50,582 nt of DNA from assembly GCA_019241425.1 (NCBI GenBank), contig JAFAXA010000293.1, forward strand, positions 1 to 50,582. The letters are read 5' to 3'. The number at the start of each line of letters is the position of its first letter. Positions within the stretch are counted from its first letter, which is position 1. The stretch is from Acetobacteraceae bacterium. Its GTDB lineage: Bacteria; Pseudomonadota; Alphaproteobacteria; Acetobacterales; Acetobacteraceae. Of the stretch, positions 46,681 through 50,582 are shown in pieces. Both the position numbers and the translations under genes were made by a program. The notes beneath the pieces are model-generated. The model was not told the origin of the DNA, did no database searches, and saw only the letters and a list, made by a program, of their open reading frames with translations.

Positions 46681-47934
46681 ATGACCAATGCGACGCGAGC
46701 AGACATCCGGGACGTCCCGCTCGCGGTATCATCGACGGGGGCGGGTCGCGACCGCGACACCCCGGCGGCCTCCGGGCGTTTCAAACGCCTCTACAACATC
46801 GCCGAAATCCGCAAGGCGGCACTTTCCGCCCTACCACGGCCGGTGTTCGATTTCGCGGACGGTGCGGCCGAAGATGAGCGCACGTTGCGGCGTAATGTCG
46901 AAGCATTCGCCGACGTTGCGCTGCTGCCCCGGCCGTTGAACGGCGCCGCCTCCTGCGATCTCTCGGTTGAACTGTTCGGCCGGCGGCTGGCGATGCCGCT
47001 CGTCATCGCGCCCACCGGCCTCGCCGGTTTGTTCTGGCCCGACGGCGAGCGGGAGTCGGCACGGGCAGCTTCCGCGAGCGGCATCGCTTATTGCGCAAGC
47101 CACGGATCGGTCTGCACGCTCGAGGAGATTGCCGGCACCGGCGTCGAGCCGCGATGGATGCAGGTCTTCGTCTACAAGGACCGAGGCTTCACGCGCGAGA
47201 TGGTGGAACGCGCCGACGCGGCGCGCTACTCGGCCCTGGTTCTCACCATCGACAATCAGTTGCTCGGCAATCGCGAGCGGGATTTGCGAAACGGCTTCAC
47301 CATCCCGCCCCGGTTCGGGCTCGCGGGAACGCTCTCGACCGCCACCAAGGTGCCATGGCTGCTGCGCATGCGGACGGCGTTGCCGCGCTTGACTTTCGGC
47401 AACTATGTGCGGCCGGGCCATGCGAACGACATTGCATCGCTCGCCGGCCGGCTGGCCGAGCTGCTCGATCCCGGCCTGTCCTGGGCGGAGGTCGATTGGC
47501 TGCGCAAAATTTGGCGGGGGCCGTTTATCATCAAAGGCGTGCTCCACCCCGATGAGGCGCGCGAGGCCGTGCAACGCGGCGCTGACGGTATCGTCGTGTC
47601 GAACCACGGCGGACGCCAGCTCGATGGCAGTCCGGCCAGCTTCGATGCGCTGCCGGCGATCCTCGAGGCCGTCAGTGGTCGCATCCCGGTGCTGATGGAC
47701 GGCGGCGTGCGCCGTGGCAGCGACGTCGTGAAAGCGGTTGCGAGCGGCGCCGCCGCCTGCCTGATCGGACGCCCGCAGCTTTGGGCGCTGGCGGTCGGCG
47801 GAATGGCGGGGGTGCAGCACATGCTCGGCATCTTTCGCCGCGAGATCGATCGAACGATGGGCCTGATGGGCGTGAGCCGAACGAGCGATCTCGGCCCGCA
47901 CTGCCTTGTGCCATCGCGATTCGGGCGGCGCTGA
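46681..47934 (+). CDS. FMN-dependent alpha-hydroxyacid oxidase/dehydrogenase
   Basis: 417-residue enzyme of the lactate/mandelate/glycolate oxidase family. YNIAEIRKAALSALPRPVFDFADGAAEDE opens the barrel; RPLNGAA and LVIAPTGLAGL follow. Catalytic His and Arg lie in SNHGGRQLDGSPAS, and DGGVRRGSDVVKA binds FMN phosphate. ATG 46681 has GAGGGGAG eight bases upstream; the track ORF from 46357 is an extension into the regulatory gap. It is divergent from the GntR operon and oxidises a 2-hydroxyacid to the 2-oxoacid, such as lactate, glycolate or mandelate. Confidence 0.88.
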   Translation: MTNATRADIRDVPLAVSSTGAGRDRDTPAASGRFKRLYNIAEIRKAALSALPRPVFDFADGAAEDERTLRRNVEAFADVALLPRPLNGAASCDLSVELFGRRLAMPLVIAPTGLAGLFWPDGERESARAASASGIAYCASHGSVCTLEEIAGTGVEPRWMQVFVYKDRGFTREMVERADAARYSALVLTIDNQLLGNRERDLRNGFTIPPRFGLAGTLSTATKVPWLLRMRTALPRLTFGNYVRPGHANDIASLAGRLAELLDPGLSWAEVDWLRKIWRGPFIIKGVLHPDEAREAVQRGADGIVVSNHGGRQLDGSPASFDALPAILEAVSGRIPVLMDGGVRRGSDVVKAVASGAAACLIGRPQLWALAVGGMAGVQHMLGIFRREIDRTMGLMGVSRTSDLGPHCLVPSRFGRR

Positions 47935-47973
47935 TCCGGCGTCCGTTCGCCCGAACAACCGGAGACGACACTC

Positions 47974-48450
47974 GTGAAGATATATTCGCGCTCGTTACTG
48001 ATGTTTGTCGTGTTGGGATCGTTGGCGCTGGGATCAGCCCCGGCCGCGCGGGCGGACTGGGCCTACACGCATTGGGGGATGACGCCGGAGCAGGTCGTTG
48101 CCGCCTCGGGCGGCACGGTCACTCTGTTGACCTCATCAGAGCGCACCCGGAACGAGTACGACGGCTGGGAGCTGGCGGCGCAAGGCTTCTACGCGACCGG
48201 CTCGTTGAGGCTGCCGGTCGGCTTCACTTTCGACACCAAAGGAGGCGGCCTGAAATGCGTCATGTTCAACGCGATGGGAGATGAGGTCGCGGCGCTGCGC
48301 CTGATCATGCAGGAGCAACACGGCAAGCCGGCGCGTGAGAGCAGCTTCGCGTCCTCGACGACCGCGACCTGGCACACGCCGGACAACATCGAATTGCTAG
48401 CGGGCGAACAGCCGCTGGCCGCCGTTGTGACGCAGTGCCGGCCGAAATGA
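47974..48450 (+). CDS. Secreted hypothetical protein
   Basis: 158 residues starting at GTG 47974 (GGAG about ten bases upstream). A signal peptide (SLLMFVVLGSLALGS...) is cleaved near ARA-DW. The mature part, about 130 residues, contains WAYTHWGMTPEQVVAASGG. The HWGMTPEQV pattern recurs in small exported proteins with no known function. Two cysteines (C in KCVMF and the last one, TQCRPK) could form a disulfide. 39 bases after the oxidase gene, so possibly cotranscribed with it. Confidence 0.65.
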   Translation: MKIYSRSLLMFVVLGSLALGSAPAARADWAYTHWGMTPEQVVAASGGTVTLLTSSERTRNEYDGWELAAQGFYATGSLRLPVGFTFDTKGGGLKCVMFNAMGDEVAALRLIMQEQHGKPARESSFASSTTATWHTPDNIELLAGEQPLAAVVTQCRPK

Positions 48451-48517
48451 CGCCGAGCGCCGCACCGGAGACCTGGCTGGGACGCACGTTCCGGGCACGT
48501 CACCGTGCTGCGACGGC

Positions 48518-49750
48518 TCACGTGTGAACGAACTGGCAGCCTCCCTCGCGCAGGGGACGCAGCGCCTCATCGGCGGGTGTCGTCGCCGCAAGCTTGTAAA
48601 GATCCCAAGCGCTCTTGCTTTCGGACGGCTTTTTCACCTCGAACAAATAGGCCGGAAACATGCCGCGCCCGTCTTCCCGAACCTTGCCCTTGCCGAACGC
48701 GTCGTCCTCGGTCGGCACCTGCTTCATGCGTGCAACGGTCGCGGCGCCGCTCTTCTTGGCCTCGGCGGCCCCCATCTCCGAAGCGACCTTCAGATAGTGC
48801 ATGACGCTGGAATAGGTGCTTGCGTGCGCCTGATTCGGATAGTTGTTCGGCGTCGACGGGAGCACGCGCTTGGTGAAGGCGCGCGTCCGATCGTTGAGAT
48901 CCCAATAGAACGACTCGGTGAGATGCAGGCCTTGCGCGGTTTCCAGCCCGATCGATTTGACGCCGTCGATGAAGATCAGCAACGGTGCGATCTGCATGCC
49001 GCCCTGCGGTAACCCGAACTCATGGGCTTGGTTGATGCAGTTCACCTGGTCCAGACCTGCATTCGCCAAGCCGAGGACCTTCGCCCCGCTGGCCTGAGCC
49101 TGCGCCATGTAGGACGCGAAATCGGTGGTCTCCGGGAACGCGTAGCGTGCCCTGCCGACGACCTTGCCGCCCGACTTGGTGACGAGAGCGGCCGTCTGCT
49201 CCTCGAGCGAATGGCCGAAGGCGTAGTCGGCGGTGATGAAAAACCAGCTGTCCCCGCCGGCCTTCACAATTGCCCCGCCCGTGGATCGCGCCAGGGAATA
49301 GGTATCGAAACTCCAGACGATGGTGTTGGGCGAGCATTGGGATCCGGTGAGTGCAACCGAAGTTGCGCTCGCGTTGAGGTGAATCTTGTCTTTCTCGCGC
49401 GCGATCTGCGACACCGCCAGGGCGACCGACGAGTTCGGCACGTCGGAAATGACATCGACCCCGTCATTGTCGATCCAGGCCCGGGCGATGCTCGCGCCGA
49501 TGTCGGCCTTGTTCTGGTGGTCGGCCTGCAACACCTCGACGTCCAGGCGGTTTCCGCCGGCCGCGGCGAAATCGGCCACCGCCTGCCTTGCGCAAGCGAT
49601 CGATGTCGGCCCGGTCGCGTCGCGATAGGGTCCGGACAGGTCGGTCAGCACGCCGATACGGAGCTTTGGTGTCTGGCTCCGCGCCGCCGTCACGGGCAAC
49701 GTCGTGGCCAGAGCCGTTGAAACAAATGCCCGGCGTGAGATCCCCACCAC
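48518..49750 (-). CDS. ABC transporter periplasmic binding protein (branched-chain amino acid/HAAT type)
   Basis: 410-residue periplasmic binding protein. The N-terminus SRRAFVSTALATTLPV looks like a twin-arginine signal. The mature fold starts KLRIGVLTDLSGPYRDATGP and continues VEVLQADHQNKADIG, then FFITADYAFGHSLEEQ, all typical of LivK/AmiC-type proteins. Ligand could be an amino acid, amide or aromatic acid. No permease or ATPase genes are in the window, so it may work with a distant transporter. Start is GTG (49750 or 49747) after GGGGAGGCG. Confidence 0.87.
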   Translation of the reverse strand: MVGISRRAFVSTALATTLPVTAARSQTPKLRIGVLTDLSGPYRDATGPTSIACARQAVADFAAAGGNRLDVEVLQADHQNKADIGASIARAWIDNDGVDVISDVPNSSVALAVSQIAREKDKIHLNASATSVALTGSQCSPNTIVWSFDTYSLARSTGGAIVKAGGDSWFFITADYAFGHSLEEQTAALVTKSGGKVVGRARYAFPETTDFASYMAQAQASGAKVLGLANAGLDQVNCINQAHEFGLPQGGMQIAPLLIFIDGVKSIGLETAQGLHLTESFYWDLNDRTRAFTKRVLPSTPNNYPNQAHASTYSSVMHYLKVASEMGAAEAKKSGAATVARMKQVPTEDDAFGKGKVREDGRGMFPAYLFEVKKPSESKSAWDLYKLAATTPADEALRPLREGGCQFVHT

Positions 49751-49819
49751 CGCCTCCCCTGCGCTATTGAGCGTTCGCTTGCGCCGACTATGCGCGCGCG
49801 GCCCGCTCCCGGTCCAGCA

Positions 49820-49835
49820 GGGCGGCTCGCCGCCC
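49820..49835. terminator. GC hairpin after the dihydrolipoamide dehydrogenase gene
   Basis: GGGCGG-CTCG-CCGCCC is a 6-base stem with a tetraloop, 18 bases past the stop of the gene read from the right. No T-run follows, so its role as a terminator is only suggested by position. Confidence 0.3.
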
Positions 49836-49852
49836 CGGGCTTGGACGGCCGC

Positions 49853-50582
49853 TCAGATGTGGATGGCGTGACCGAGCGCGCGCAGCGCCGATTCGTGGAA
49901 TCCCTCGCTGAGCGTCGGGTGGACATGGATCCTGCCGGCGATGTCCTCCAGCACCGCGCCCATTTCGATTGCGGTGACGAATTGCCCCGACCAATTTAGA
50001 GACGTGCGCGCCAACGGCCTGCACGCCGATTACGCGGTGATTGTCGCGCCGCGCAACCACGCGGACGAAGCCGCCCTCCTCCCCGGCCTCCATCGAGAGC
50101 GCGCGCCCGTTGGCGGCGAACGGGAACAGGCCGGTCATGCAGTCGATGCCGGAATCGGCAGCCTCGGCCGGCGAAAGGCCGGCGCTCACGATCTCCGGTT
50201 CGGTGAAGCAAACAGCCGCGACGGTCGCCGGGGCGAAGCGCCGCCGCGCGCCGGCGATGATGTCCGCGACCATCTCGCCCAGGGCGGACGCTTTATGCGC
50301 GAGCATCGGTTCGCCGACGAGGTCGCCGATTGCCCACACGTTCCGCACCGAGGTCCGGCAGCAATCGTCCACCCTCACGAACGGACCGCGCATGTCAACG
50401 GCCATACGCTCCAGTCCCCATCCCTTGGTGCGCGGCCTGCGACCCACTGTGCCGAACACGGCATCCCCGAGGACTTCGTGCTTCGTGCCGTCCTTCGTTT
50501 GCACCTGCACGGCCGAGCGATTGCCGCCATTCACGAGACCCGTCGCCTTGGCGCGCAGAAACACGGCCACGCCCGCCCGCTC
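49853..50582 (-). pseudogene. lpd: Dihydrolipoamide dehydrogenase, partial and frameshifted
   Basis: The gene runs in from beyond the right edge. The readable frame has the NAD/FAD domain (AIGDLVGEPMLAHKASALGE) and part of the dimer domain ([33 protein letters not shown]). After that, frame 1 turns to Arg-rich nonsense. One base over, the expected end is intact: [24 protein letters not shown], then stop at 49853. The break is a four-C run at 49985-49988 (plus strand) where three would keep the frame. The catalytic His-Glu pair (HPTLSE) is lost in the frame as written. Either a true mutation or a sequencing error. Confidence 0.8.

Noticed and set aside
1-50582. CRISPR arrays, tRNA and rRNA genes, prophage or transposon ends
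   Set aside because: No regularly spaced repeats, cloverleaf-like sequences, rRNA segments, integrase or transposase motifs were seen on either strand.

Overview
The window is a high-GC, gene-dense proteobacterial chromosome segment. SecB, Hsp33, a Rhodobacter-type PmtA, FCD-type GntR regulators, a lanthanide-type quinoprotein dehydrogenase and many stop/start (ATGA) overlaps point to an alphaproteobacterium. Rhodospirillales/Acetobacteraceae is my best guess, but this is inference. I see no rRNA, tRNA, CRISPR array, insertion sequence or phage genes. Many of the long ORFs in the track are antisense shadows caused by GC bias. The track also counts GTG and TTG as starts, so I moved many starts to better-supported codons.

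Layout. (1) 1-5.3 kb: tail of an unknown gene, an enolase-superfamily (mandelate racemase-like) enzyme, a small membrane protein, a Uma2 protein, a LysE exporter divergent from a CDF metal exporter, SecB and a histidine phosphatase. (2) 5.4-13.2 kb, minus strand: a catabolic operon of a PdxA-like dehydrogenase, three MFS carriers, a beta-hydroxyacid dehydrogenase and two lactonase-type amidohydrolases. A divergent GntR regulator and a perfect palindrome lie at its head. (3) 14.1-20.6 kb, minus strand: five overlapping genes for three SPFH/band-7 (HflK/HflC-like) membrane proteins, a P1B-type ATPase without an HMA domain, and a GspC-like periplasmic protein. This is the least explained block and the best candidate for an undescribed system. 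(4) 20.7-24.8 kb: a secreted phospholipase C/acid phosphatase-type phosphoesterase and a HAD-phosphatase/HerA-like ATPase fusion. (5) 24.8-32.3 kb: an envelope-lipid neighbourhood with an LpxH-like phosphoesterase, a glycosyltransferase, a diacylglycerol kinase-like enzyme, PmtA, an Mpo1-like (DUF962) protein, a membrane-anchored class III aminotransferase and phosphatidylserine decarboxylase. (6) 32.3-38.4 kb: two non-coding stretches, a MarR regulator, Hsp33, a lipoprotein, an overlapping DNA methyltransferase/putative restriction enzyme pair and an SDR. (7) 38.4-46.4 kb, minus strand: an operon of GntR, two SDRs, a PQQ alcohol dehydrogenase with the lanthanide D-x-D signature, a fused XoxJ-like/cytochrome c protein, an RraA-type aldolase and an IlvD-type dehydratase. 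A divergent FMN alpha-hydroxyacid oxidase sits opposite. (8) 48-50.6 kb: a secreted protein, a branched-chain amino acid-type ABC binding protein and a dihydrolipoamide dehydrogenase broken by one extra base.

How the parts work together. Regions 2 and 7 look like regulated carbon-acid catabolism: import by MFS, lactone opening, dehydration, NAD- or PQQ-linked oxidation, then aldol cleavage. Region 5 looks like membrane-lipid remodelling, with Psd making phosphatidylethanolamine, PmtA methylating it and the glycosyltransferase branch making glycolipids. Region 3 joins membrane scaffold proteins to a cation pump in one translationally coupled unit. Substrates in all three are inferred from family membership and not shown by the sequence.
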